Shown: positions 49,894-60,467 of the stretch, piece by piece
Numbering within the stretch: position 1 is the first letter of the stretch
Layout: the number at the start of each line of letters is the position of its first letter
Notes under the pieces: model-generated
What the model was told of the DNA's origin: nothing
What the model saw: the letters and a program-made list of their open reading frames with translations, nothing else
Databases searched by the model: none
Translations under genes and position numbers: made by a program
NCBI GenBank assembly: GCA_033725935.1
Contig: MU867088.1
Span: 401,041 to 465,040 of the forward strand
Source: Cladorrhinum sp. PSN259
Taxonomy: Eukaryota; Ascomycota; Sordariomycetes; Sordariales; Podosporaceae
Reading direction: 5' to 3'
Length of the DNA stretch: 64,000 bases

Positions 49894-52502
49894 TTATCCC
49901 TGGGAGGGCAGAACCAAACCATGTGCTGACAACGACTGGCTCACCAGCTTGAAATACTCATCCTCATCTCCGACGTAGCCGTCGCTGCTGGCGCCGTTGA
50001 AGACGGGCGCAAAGACATCGTCGCGAGCAAACAAGGCAGCATGCACAAGTTTGAACGCGTCGCGGTCCTCAGCTCCGATGGCAGCTTCGAGAAAGAGGTG
50101 GCACCGCTTGGCGTAGTTCGAGTTGCGGAACTCGGTAGTGAACACCGTGTTCGTCCAGATCTTGTTGCCCATCGTGTTTATAACTTGGCGCAACAGCGTG
50201 TTGAGCTCTTCCTTGGTGACCCAGCCTTTGGAAATGGCAGAGGAGGAAGACGAAGAATCTGACGAACCCTGAGCAGGTGCGGCCGGGGAGGAGTATGGAG
50301 CATTGGTTGGCATGTTGGCCACCTCACGGTCTTTACCCATGCGTCTCTTCCCTTGTCTGGCTTCACCCGAGTCGGCCTCCTCGCGGGGGGCTTCGTCAGG
50401 GTCGGCAACGGCAAACCGGGAAGCTGTGTAGACTGTCTTGCTGCTCTCGCCCACCTCGATGGAGGTCTTGACAGCCGGGCGCTTGCGAGCGGGACCTGGC
50501 TTGGGCTTGAATCTGCTTCCAGGAGCGGCAGAAGGACGAGAGGGCGGAGCGAGGAAAGAAGCAGCAGGGACGGACAAGTCTACACCAGGACCACCTCCGA
50601 AAAGTATGGGAGGCGGGACGGCGGGGACAGACACGGAGGGGGCAAACGCAACTTCGGTTGCCTTTTCTTTTCCGTTGCCGGGGACTGTGCTTGGTCCAAA
50701 AGATAAAGTGGGCACAGCAGGGGGGTTGGCAGGCGCGGGAGCAGAAGGGAAGGCGGGCATCTGGGGCTGGCTACCTCCGAAGAAGGCGGCGGCAGGGCCA
50801 GAGCCGGTGACAGAGTCACCACCGAAGCTGAAGGTCTGGGCTGCCGGAGCAACCGGGGCCGCGATCTCACCGAGTTGGGCTGGGGCCTGTGCGGCGGCGA
50901 CGAAGGGGGCAGGGACCGACACAGGGAGAGGTACAACAGCACCGAACTGGTGGACGGGATCCGGAGCAGGGGCAGCAATGGTGGCCGCAGCCGAAGAGAA
51001 AACCGGGGAAGCCGCAACGGGAACAGCGGCGGACACGACAGCGCAATTGGAGCTTCCTTGTGGCTGTTGGGCACGACATAAGTCAGTAAGTGTTCAACAA
51101 AGCAAAGACAGGAAAGGAAGAAAGGACGACGAGAAGGAAAGACAAAATAAAGAAGGATAAAAAAGAAAAAAGACAAGAAGGGGAGAGGGGAAGAAGAAGG
51201 AGAAGAAGGAAGGGAAGAAGGAAGGGAAGAAAAGAAGGAGAGAGGGAAGGAAAGAAAAAAAAAACCTTACCCCGGTGGCACACTCCATCTCACCATCACC
51301 ATAGCGCATGCCGATCAGCTGTTCGGCCGAGGGTTCCGTGGGCATCTCAACATCCACAGCAAACGGAATAACCGCCAGCTCTTGGCAAGCGAGCGGAGCA
51401 GGAACATGGCCAAAGCCCATGACAGCAGGCTGCTGTGGGCAGTGGAGAGCTTGTCGTTCCCGAAGGAGTCTCTGCTCGCGATGCAACGGGTACTCGACGA
51501 CGTCGGGCTCCCTAGGAGCAGGAAGAGGGATCTCTGGGCGGACATGGCGAGATCCAAGAGGCCACCTCTGGGGCTGCAGCGTCTTGTGCTCTTCCTGGGC
51601 CCTCACAAGGGCAACTGTGAAGGCATGACAGTCAGTCATCTGGACAACAAGAAGAAAGAAAAAAGTCAAAAGAGAACTGTGACTTGCCTTGGAGTGGATG
51701 CGGCGGCGGCGGTGGCTGGTTCTTGAGCCTCTCGTCGCGAATGACATCGCTGATCTTGTCGCTGAGACAATGGTACTCTGCCTCTTTGCTTGCGAGCAAG
51801 GCAAGGCATTCGGCGAGGGCCATGTCGTTGTGCTTGGTGGCAGCTTGAAGACCAGAGTAGGTGGCAGACAGCATAACTGCCTCCAGGCATGTCGACGAAC
51901 GAGTGACGCGGTTCAACCAGACTGCAGTCGACAAATGTTAGTCCTGTTAGACAAAGAGAAGACAATACTAAAACAGCATGTCGACAGAGAGGAAAAGAAA
52001 GAAGAGGAGAGAAAAAAAACTTACGGAGAAAGCCAACGATCTTGCCCATCTCCGGCTCGGCAGTGACCATGCGGCTCGAGAACTGCGGAACCTGAAGATA
52101 GCCGATCTTGTCTTGGACGGCGCATTGCTCAATGTCCCGCTTCCACGAGAGGCCAATCTCGCGAAGGCGACACTGCAAGCCATTGATCCTGGTGCGCGTC
52201 TGGTCTTGCACCCTAGACCAATAGGCGATGCCGTCGGTGACTGCCATCCGACGAGCAGAGAACTCGAGGATGGAGTCGACCTCCTTTTCCAACGCGGGCG
52301 AGACAGTCAAACGGAGAAAGACTCCCAGAATGACGCGAGGGACGAGGGAAAGGAAGAGCTGGACAAACCAAAGACAAAACCGGACGATCGAGGCAAGGTA
52401 TTCGACCACGCGGCCGAATGAAGACTCTTTAGCCCCGGTGAGGAGCCAGGAAACGGCGAGAGCCAGGACACCGAGTCCGATAAAAGAACCGACGAAGAAC
52501 AT
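49894..52502 (-). CDS. Unrecognised membrane protein with FG motifs
   Basis: Four exons (52502-52025, 51921-51688, 51614-51271 and 51063-49894) give 741 residues. All junctions keep phase, although the second intron (51615-51687) uses a GC-AG donor (GCAAGT). The third intron is 207 bp of almost pure pyrimidine on the transcript. The start at 52502 is the first ATG of the frame. Two hydrophobic segments lie at about residues 2-22 and 38-62. A helical middle follows, then an Ala/Pro-rich region (about 370-540) with FG-type motifs (HQFG, FSFGG, FFGG, LSFGP, LFGGG). A basic Lys/Arg/Pro stretch and a compact C-terminal domain of about 100 residues complete the protein. Resemblance to pore-membrane or FG nucleoporins is only compositional. 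A lineage-specific protein is equally possible. Confidence 0.7.
51615..51687 (-). other. GC-AG intron
   Basis: Donor reads CAAG|GCAAGT and acceptor TTCACAG, with an ACTGAC branch-like motif. This is the only junction that joins HPLQ to VALVRAQEEH in phase. GC-AG introns are a small minority in fungi. Confidence 0.65.
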
Positions 52503-52550
52503 GACGGGAACTTCGTAGTGTCGGTGGAAAAAGGCGGAAATATAATGCGC

Positions 52551-52831
52551 GACCTTGGTTTGGTATATTTTCAACGCAAACGAGAGGGTCGGACGAGGGT
52601 TCTCAAATGAGAGATAGAGCGACCTTGGTTCGGTATATTTTCAACGCAAACGAGAGGGCCGGACGACGGTTCTCAAATGAGGGGGGGAAACGACCTTGGT
52701 TTGGTATATTCTCAACACAAACGAGAGGGCCGAAGGGGGAATCTCAAATGAGAAAGAGAGCGACCTTGGTTTGGTATATTTTCAACACAAACGAGAGGGT
52801 CGTAAAAGGGATCTCAAATGAGAAATAAAGC
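52551..52831. repeat. 70 bp tandem repeat upstream of the FG-motif gene
   Basis: Four copies starting near 52551, 52621, 52692 and 52762, each with GACCTTGGTTTGGTATATT, an AACGCAAACGAGAGGG block and CTCAAATGAGA. They begin about 50 bp upstream of the start codon and so lie in the 5' untranslated region or core promoter. There are no unique spacers, so this is not a CRISPR array. Confidence 0.92.
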
Positions 52832-53748
52832 GCTTGAGAGCGAAAAGTAGCTGGTAGCTGGTAGCAGTGATAGCTGGTAGCTGGTAGCTGAGAGACGAGA
52901 GCGGAACAACAGTGAAACTGTATGGACGGCCAAACGAACTGAAGAAGAAAAGAAGAAAAAGTTGAAGTCTTTGGAATCGGAGCTGTGAATTTATGGTTGT
53001 GCAAGCGGCCCAAGCTTTTTTTCACCATCGTCGCGGCGACGACAACCTTTGCACGCACCTTGACGGTCATTCGTCCTGACGACGACAACATCCAAAATCA
53101 AAACAATTCTGCGCACCTTGTTGTCCACAGTGTTAACAGAACTGCATGGTGTTTGCTCAAGATTTGCAGCATTTGAGAGTCACTGCACGCCCATGTGAGG
53201 ATGTTCACAAGATTATCACCAACTATGTAAACAAAAACCATTTAGAGTCGTGAGCCGATGCGCCCACCACATGCACCTGCACAGATCACCACCATTGTTC
53301 CTTGATGTTCTTTGTCGAATTTGAAGTACTAGAGATTAATTTGAGTGTGCAGTGCATCACAATGTCTAACAATTTGCCTCCCATTGCTCGCATCCACGTG
53401 TGAAGTCATCACCATCACCACAACCATTATGCCATGGAACCACGACATCATGCTCACAAAGCACTTCCTTGACTTGCACAATCACTATGCAGCATCTGTC
53501 TGGATTTTGATGCATTCTTGCTTCAAGCATCAATGGATCTCTGCAAAATAACTTTGCTGCATCATTGTGCACCCATCTGCATCAAGCATTTGACCTTTCC
53601 ACTTCCTACCTCTGTTGTCCAACATCCTCTTTTCAATTTCCAATAGACACATCGTCCCAAACCACAACTGCACAAGTCCATCTCCAGATTTTACGAAGAC
53701 CAATATTCAACGTCACTGTCTCTTCTTGGTCATCCGTCCATCACTATA
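52832..53748. other. Intergenic, no supported gene
   Basis: Contains a short AGCTGGT repeat cluster at about 52848-52890. A related stretch recurs near 60570-60605. Otherwise nothing recognised. Confidence 0.45.
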
Positions 53749-54073
53749 CAATCTAATGCTTGAACGTTTATTAGCGCGGTACACTCTATTATATATACCT
53801 GGTTTACACTTTCCTATGCCTATTTCACATATTTATACGCCTATTCAGCTTCTATTAATACATTCTTGACTCCTCTTTGCGCCTGTTCGACTTCTGTTAA
53901 TGCATTCTTGACTCCCTTTTACGCCTTTTCGGCTTCTGTCAATGCATTCCTAACTCCTTTCTACGCATGCTAGATATCCAGACCTACCTCTTTCAATTGG
54001 CTCCTATACCCTATTTCTGTCTTTGTCTTTATAGGGCATTTACCGAGCTGACAAACGATTAAGCATTGGATTA
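53749..54073. mobile_element. MITE, copy 1
   Basis: 325 bp element flanked by TA on both sides. The left terminus begins CAATCTAATGCTTGAACG. The right terminus is its degenerate inverse, with about 24 of 31 positions matching and the differences mostly C/T or G/A transitions. The interior holds three tandem copies of a unit of about 42 bp (GCCTRTTC...TTAATRCATTC...GACTCC), then GCATGCT. There is no coding capacity. Size, TIRs and TA duplication point to a Tc1/mariner-type non-autonomous element. Confidence 0.82.
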
Positions 54074-54075
54074 TA

Positions 54076-55456
54076 GATGATCAACAAGGCAACTTCCAAA
54101 GGAACCAAACTTGGAATGGTAAGCGAATTCCTATCACTATAGAAAATAGAAATTAAATTTAATCCATCTACCAAAATGTTCCATTCTCCCGCTTGTCTGT
54201 TAATCTGACTATCATTTCTGCTCGAAGTCACTGCTGCGCAAGTGCAGTTGCTGCTTCCCAGTGCAAGTCTTGGCAGGGGCTTCAATTTGGTCACCCTGGC
54301 AACAACGCCGACGACAGCACCAACCTTGAGGGCCACAAAAGATTTTTACAAATTCAAAGTAATAAAAACACTGTGGCTGTGCATTGTGCACTGTGCTGTC
54401 TTTGCAGCTGCTCTGCATCATTTTGAACTTGACATCCAAAAATGATGGTATCGCAGCCAGCAATTGGTGTGCACCCATCTGGGGCCCTCATGCTAATAAT
54501 TTTGATAAGCATGAAGATTGATAATTGTCATCTCTCTCAGTGTACAGCACTGAAGTTTGTGATTCCGTGATATCACACTCATGCGTGTGCAAATTTTCCT
54601 GGCAGTCGCTTCTCCTCGAGATACAAGCATCACTCCACAAGGTTCAAAAGCAATTTCATTTTGTCTCTCACAGGTACACGCATTTCCACTTCATACGTGC
54701 TCAGTCATACTCAGACTTGAGAAAGAAAAAAAATCCAAAGTCATACATGTCATCGAGGGTCGCTTCCCTTGGCCAATCAGGTCCTTGCGTCGAGAAGATT
54801 GTACATGACCATATTTATGGAGCAAAATCATCCAAAAAAAATCCAACGACGGCCTTTTCTTTCGTCTTTTTCTCATGTCAGCAACTTATTGCTTCACCCA
54901 TACGATTTTTGTATACCATCGACATCCACGGTTGCTTACCAAGATGTATGTACTGTACAAGGCAAGAGAATTCGACACGGTAAACCAGGCACGTTGGGGA
55001 AGCCTTCAGGGTCAGGGTTGTTGGTGCTCCAGCTTGAAATATGGTTGAATGACGAAAACAGGTCAGGCCCACGTCTCCACGTGGGTCCAAATTCCAGGTT
55101 TTAACCAGCTTTTTGCCCCACCTTTCAATCAAGGGATCAGGTGCAGCAATCAACGTGGCACCTCTTCCGAAATGCCATACGAAATGCCAGCCCTGGGTGC
55201 ACACCGTCAGCCAAGGCACACCACACCCTCACCAACCCCCGGAGATGGACAACGGGTGCCTTGAAAAGGTCATTTCCGCCACACACAGTCACTCGCTCAT
55301 TGGCCGTGATACCACCACGCATCATACACTAGAATAAAAAGATGGCGTCCCAAACTGTTTTTCTGTTTTCTCGTTTTCCCGTTTTCCATTTCCATTCACT
55401 TTCATCGAAGTAGTCGAAGCTTAAATTGTACACCAACTTCAAACAGACCTACCACC
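54076..55456. other. Intergenic, no supported gene
   Basis: Between the MITE and the App1-like gene. Short frames only; T-rich from 55.36 to 55.40 kb close to the start codon. Nothing else recognised. Confidence 0.45.
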
Positions 55457-56813
55457 ATGGCAAATCCACGGCGCACTCCAGCCGGCACGGCCAGGGCCCA
55501 GTCCATCGGACTCGAGAAGAAGACTCGGAGCGAATGTGGTTTTGACGATGTTGAGGCATCCCTAGCTCCCTTTGGCATCCCAGCGAACGCCACCCACTCT
55601 GGAAGACTCAGCAAGCTTCTCTCATATCTCGGCTCCAACAATCCTTGGCCTTCCCAGATCAGCCATGACGACGTCGTTTGGATCATGGACAATGTCGCAT
55701 TCCGCGCCCCAAATGGAAACTGGCACGCAGAATTCGTGGCTGCTGCCTTTGATCACAAGCCATCGCCCATACTAGTCGATATCGTGGGCGACATTGCAGC
55801 AAAGGTCGGACTCGCCAAGGGAGCCAAGGAAGAAGCCACCATCGAGCGTCGGATTGCCCCATTCGTCATGGAGATCCTCCCGGGAAGGCAGGTCAATGTC
55901 AAGTTTGACGGCTCTACGGAGCTCAGGCTTGGACCTGGAGGAAGGAATGGCGTGAGCAGCGACATCAGGAAGGTTCCCGAGGGGAAGGATGGTTCTGTCG
56001 TGTCCTCCACGGCGGTTGTTCCAAAGGGAGCAACTGGCTTGCTCGAGATGAAGACAGTCTACGCCGAGCCAGAGGGCTGGGCCATCATTTCAGGTAATTT
56101 TCAACAACGCATCGGAAAAGGCAACTCTTGCTAACAGGGAGTTCTTCAATGCAGATGTTGACGACACGATCAAGGTCACCCAGACCAGCAGTCCGACCGG
56201 AATCCTGACAACAACCTTTGTTTCCGAGCCGACACCAGTTGCGGGGATGCCGGAACTGTATGCCTACATTCAGACCCTCGTCACCACTTCGGCACCTTGG
56301 TTCTATCTTTCGGCGTCTCCCTACAATCTCTACCCTTTTCTTCGAAAGTTCAGGGACGATTATTACCCCCACGGGCAACTGATCCTCCGTGATTCCAACT
56401 TGTTGACCATCTCTGGGTTGCTTTCCAATTTGACCTTGGGCACAGAACAGTACAAGGTCGATAGAATCAAAAAGATCCATCACTGGCTCCCCAACCGCAA
56501 GATTCTATTAGTGGGCGATTCGACGATGACGGACCCGGAATCATACGGAGATATTTGCCGGATGTTCCCGGGGTGGGTGAAGTTGATTCTGATCCGAAAA
56601 GTCACGGATATTTCCGCAATTGGAATTCAAGAGAAAAATGAGCCAGAACGCTTTGAAAAAGCATTCGAGGGTGTTCCAAGGTAAGAAACTACACTTTCCG
56701 GATCCGAGTCATAGTGCTGACAAGTTTGATACAGGGATTTGTGGCACGTCTTCGAGGACCCGTTATTAGAGTGCCAGCAATTGATTCACAACGTTGTATC
56801 TGCAAACCCATGA
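55457..56813 (+). CDS. App1-like phosphatidate phosphatase
   Basis: Three exons (55457-56093, 56155-56680 and 56735-56813) give 413 residues, in phase. The first junction (G + AT) builds Asp213 of the HAD-type catalytic motif DVDDTIKVT (DxDxT, Asp213/Asp215/Thr217). Downstream the App1 catalytic domain continues with YLSASPYNLYPFL, a conserved HGQLILRD-type segment and ILLVGDSTMTDPESYGDI. The protein ends in EDPLLECQQLI. The family (yeast App1, DUF2183) dephosphorylates phosphatidate to diacylglycerol at actin patches and membranes. The N-terminal half is a shorter beta-rich region than in some homologues. The last codons overlap an upstream in-frame ATG of the next gene, so the genes are very tightly spaced. 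Confidence 0.92.
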
Positions 56814-56998
56814 GCATCAAGCAGAAAGGGATGTTTGGGCGGTTTCTCCAATTACGTCATCCCCACCTTCTTCCCCTCATCAGTCCTACTTCCCCACCAA
56901 TCCCGCTAGAATCGAGCCGTCAATCCAGAACATCACCCATCTCCAAAGCTTTCTTCTGTTCCTCCATCTCGTTCTCCAAGTCATTCACCTCCATCAAT

Positions 56999-57868
56999 AT
57001 GTCTTCTGAAGCGACCAAAGTCCCGGCCAAACGGCAGAGGTCCGCCAAGGACGTCTCTTACAACCTGATCTATTGGCCCGGTCTCCCCGGACGGGGTGAA
57101 TTCATCCGCCTCGCGCTCGAGGAAGCCGGCGCTGACTACACCGACACGGCACACATCAAGGATGGCATCAACCAAGTCATGGCTCACATAAACGACGAGG
57201 AGCCCAATGATGATACCAACACACCGGTTCTTGCTCCTCCGATCCTCAAGCATGGCGATCTGGTGATCAATCAAACTCCAAACATTCTATTGTACCTGGG
57301 TCCTCGGCTCGGACTCGTTAGTGATTCCGAAGAAGACCCGGATGGGTTGTACAGAATCAATGAGTTGGCTTTGACGGCACTTGATGGGCTGAGTAATGAG
57401 CCGCATGACTGCCACCACCCTATCGCTACGGGGCTGTATTATGAGGATCAAAAGGAGGAGAGTAAGCGTAAGGCCGAGGACTATGTCATGAACCGGCTCC
57501 CTAAATTCTTGGGTTACTTTGAGAAGGTTTTGGGGTCCAAGGCTAGCGGGGATGGGCCGTGGTTATATGGCGGGAAATTGACGTATGCAGACTTGGTCCT
57601 TTTTCAGGTTTGTCACCCCTTGTTTCATTTGTTTTGAGAACAAGTTCTGACTTGATTTGTGTTTTCATAGTGCGTTGATGGATTGAAATTCATGTTTCCC
57701 AAGGCCATGACCAAGCTTGAGAAGGAGGGCAAGCATGCCAAGGTGTTTGCTCTGCACAAGGCGGTCGCGGAGCGGCCGAGGATCAAGGCGTATTTGGAGA
57801 GTGGTAGGAGGCAGAAGTATTCAAATGGGATTTATCGGTATTATGAGGAGTTGGATTTTGAGGGATGA
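56999..57868 (+). CDS. Glutathione S-transferase
   Basis: Two exons (56999-57607 and 57671-57868) give 268 residues; the intron lies between codons (FQ|CV). The N-terminal thioredoxin-like domain begins YNLIYWPGLPGRGEFIRLAL and includes the glutathione-binding LVINQTPNILLYLG (family 'QSxAI' position). The C-terminal helical domain contains GPWLYGGKLTYADLVLFQ and ends with an R-x-K-x-Y motif (RPRIKAYLESGRR). It looks sigma/alpha-like and probably conjugates glutathione to electrophiles in the cytosol. The same frame is open upstream to an ATG at 56810, adding 63 Arg/Ser-rich residues that resemble a mitochondrial presequence. The 56999 start has A at -3 and matches the domain boundary, so it is preferred. 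Confidence 0.9.
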
Positions 57869-58003
57869 ATTTAATTGTGGCCATTGTTATTTTGCGATCG
57901 CAGAAATTCAAATCATTGCACTTGTCATTACAACACTCACCTGTCGATTGTTTGTCACTGCTTCCTATTTCCAGGAGGCCCTGAGAATCAATCAATGCTC
58001 CTA

Positions 58004-58337
58004 CAATCTAATGCTTGAACGTTTGTTAACGTGGTTCACCGCCCATTCACACTTTCCTATGCATATTTCTCTTGTTTATATGCCTGTTCAGCTTCTATTA
58101 ATGCACTCCTGACTCCTTTCTACGCCTGTTCAGCTTCTGTTAATACATTCCTGACTCCTTTTTACGCATGCTGGATATCCCGACCTTCATAGGTAATTCC
58201 TTTTACCAGGTACCATCTCTAATTTACGAATTTTTTATACCTTACGGTTTGCATCTTTACTTAGCTTCCATACCTTATTTCTGTTCTTGGTTTTATGGGG
58301 CATATACCGAGCTAACAAACGTTCAAGCATTAGATTG
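58004..58337. mobile_element. MITE, copy 2 (best preserved)
   Basis: 334 bp element with 25 bp perfect terminal inverted repeats starting CAATCTAATGCTTGAACG and flanking TA dinucleotides (58002-58003 and 58338-58339). Two internal 42 bp units precede GCATGCTGGATATCCCGACC. No coding capacity. It lies 135 bp after the GST stop codon and may contribute to that 3' untranslated region. Confidence 0.88.
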
Positions 58338-58644
58338 TACCAAATGAGGAGGCCTTTTATGTGAATCAGCACACCTTCCCAAAGTTACCTGCTCACAAAA
58401 TACTTTCAAGGCGTCTTTCGTATCACATTTTTCATCAAAAATCAATGCCATTCTCGCGGCGGAGGGGGTCTTCCAAGTTCCGAACTTCCACCGACCCTTG
58501 TCCGAACTGTCCAAAAGTTGATGACGTAGTGATTGAACGATGATGAGCTAAGCAACAACAACGTTGCCTTTTCCCCAGTAACTACTTCCATATCATTATC
58601 ACTTGTATCTCGACATTTGAATTTTTGTTTCTCTCTACAACAGA

Positions 58645-59340
58645 ATGTCTCTCCGATTTCGAACAAGCACTTATCTACTCGGCGCCAATACCAGTCGATA
58701 CTTGAACCATACGCCAGCGTTTTCAAGAATATCCAGACCCATCTCTTCAACTGCTCCCACACGAGCCAACAGAAAAACCATGGCGCCCTTCAAGACTCCT
58801 TCCTCGGATCCCCCCAAGAATGAGATGCAGTACTTCCCTGATATGACGACCGCTCTGCCGTCCGCGTCAGGTGAATTCCGTCGCGTCCTCTGGACGGGGC
58901 TTTACGGGCAGGTTGTTTTAATGGCCGTTCCTGTGGGCGGCGACATCGGTGAAGAGGTACTGTCCCCTAATAATCTCCCTGAAAATACTTTCATCCAAAA
59001 CCCCATTCTGACAATTCTGTAGATCCACACGGTAGACCAAATCCTAACATTCACCTCAGGTAAAGGTCTCGCGCAGGTAGGCGGCGCAGAGCAAGAAGTA
59101 AAAGCAGGCGACATGGTCATCGTCCCCGCGGGCACGAAACATCAGTTTTTGAATACTGGACCGACGCCCTTGATTTTGTACACGGTTTATTCGCCTGCTG
59201 AGCATAAGGCTACTACTGTCCACAAGACCAAGGAAGAGGGGGATAAGGCCGAGGAGGAAGGGAGGGATGAGCCGCCTGAGTGGAGTCAGAGGGGGAAGAA
59301 GGAGAATGAGGCGATGGGGATTGTGAAGGGGGAGGAGTGA
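58645..59340 (+). CDS. Cupin-domain protein, probably mitochondrial
   Basis: Two exons (58645-58956 and 59023-59340) give 209 residues; the 66 bp intron lies between codons (GEE|IHT). The first 45 residues are rich in Arg, Ser and Thr and lack acidic residues, as in a mitochondrial presequence. A second in-frame ATG at 58780 has a strong start context and begins MAPFKTPSS. The single cupin_2 barrel runs from about 75 to 165: motif 1 is around GGDIGEEIHTVDQILTF and motif 2 is AGDMVIVPAGTKHQFLNTG, carrying the metal-binding Glu/His set. The tail is Lys/Glu-rich. The reaction is unknown; such small cupins are annotated as metal-binding or isomerase-like. Confidence 0.9.
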
Positions 59341-60189
59341 GGGGAGATGCCTACATATAGTTGGATGTCGTGATGATTAGATGCTGTCTTTTTGGTTAAT
59401 CGAGGAATATAGGAGGTATTTGTATGTTATAGTAATAGTATCAAGTAATGTACTAGGCGTCAAACCGAACCAGCAGGTCAGCGTTTTATAACCTTCGATT
59501 ACCCTATCATCCTACCCAGAGGATGTAACAAGGCTCCCTCAAACAGGGAGACTAGCATCAGATTGCAGAGGGCAACCTGCTCGTTTCCTGGAAGAAACCC
59601 ACTTGTTTTCAGAAAGGAACGCAAGTGACAAAGAATCCTCAAATATAAAAGAACAACCACACCACCACTGGGGTCTCCAATCTCTGATCCCTTAAGGATT
59701 AGTCTTGCAACCATAGAGACATGACCAATATACTGTCGTTCCGCTATCGTGTCGATACCTGACCAGTGCATCTTTTCTCTAGTGCATCACATCTCTTTAC
59801 AGAGGTTTTGCTGCTTGTTGGAGGAGGTTGCTTAGTAGAAGTGTTCTTTTTCTGGGCTTTTCAGCACCGCTTCTTCTTTGGCACTACTTCTTTTGTGAGC
59901 TTTGCCTGGCACTTGGGCTATGTCTGCCCCTCTGGTTAAGGCAGGGAGGTAGTCTCCCAGGACTTGAAGACGTGTTTAGGCACCAGGGGAAGTCTGGAAT
60001 AGGGAAGTAGTGTGGAGAAGGGGGCGTCACTTGGAAGAAGCCTCTTATTGTGGCAGCTATGGGTGGCCCACTGCCAGCCGGTTTAAAAAAATTGTGCCCA
60101 GAAAAGGGCACTCAGTTGGTTGTTTTTGTTTTGTGTGTCCTTGCAGGCGTGGAAGCCTCAGCAAGGACAAGGGGAAGAGGAGAGAGGTA
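59341..60189. other. Intergenic, no supported gene
   Basis: 3' flank of the cupin gene and spacer before the third MITE. Short frames only. Confidence 0.45.
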
Positions 60190-60467
60190 TAATCTAATGC
60201 TTAAACGTTGGTTAGCGCGCTACATGTCTAATATACACTTTCTTATGCCTATTTCACATGTTTGCACGCCTGTTCGCCTTCTGTTAATGCATTCCTGACT
60301 CTTTTCTACATCTATTCCGCTTCTATTAATGTATTCCTGACTCTTTTCTACGCATGCTGAATATCCCGACCTGCATAAGTAATTACTTCCACCACATATC
60401 ATCTTCCGTGATATCCTTACGGTTGTTTCTTTCCTTGGTTTATGGGGCATGTACCAAGCTAACAAAC
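60190..60467. mobile_element. MITE, copy 3, 3'-truncated
   Basis: Begins TAATCTAATGCTTAAACG after a TA and follows the same order as the other copies: two internal 42 bp units, GCATGCTGAATATCCCGACC and the GGGGCATGTACCAAGCTAAC end block. It stops after CTAACAAACTG, so the outer right terminal repeat is missing. C-to-T and G-to-A differences from copy 2 are frequent. Confidence 0.78.

Noticed and set aside
51094..51804. 236-codon minus-strand frame
   Set aside because: Reads through the pyrimidine-tract intron and the GC-AG intron of the FG-motif gene; only its middle is true coding sequence (exon 3).
52551..52831. CRISPR-like array
   Set aside because: Repeats are contiguous with no unique spacers and the genome is eukaryotic; it is a tandem minisatellite.
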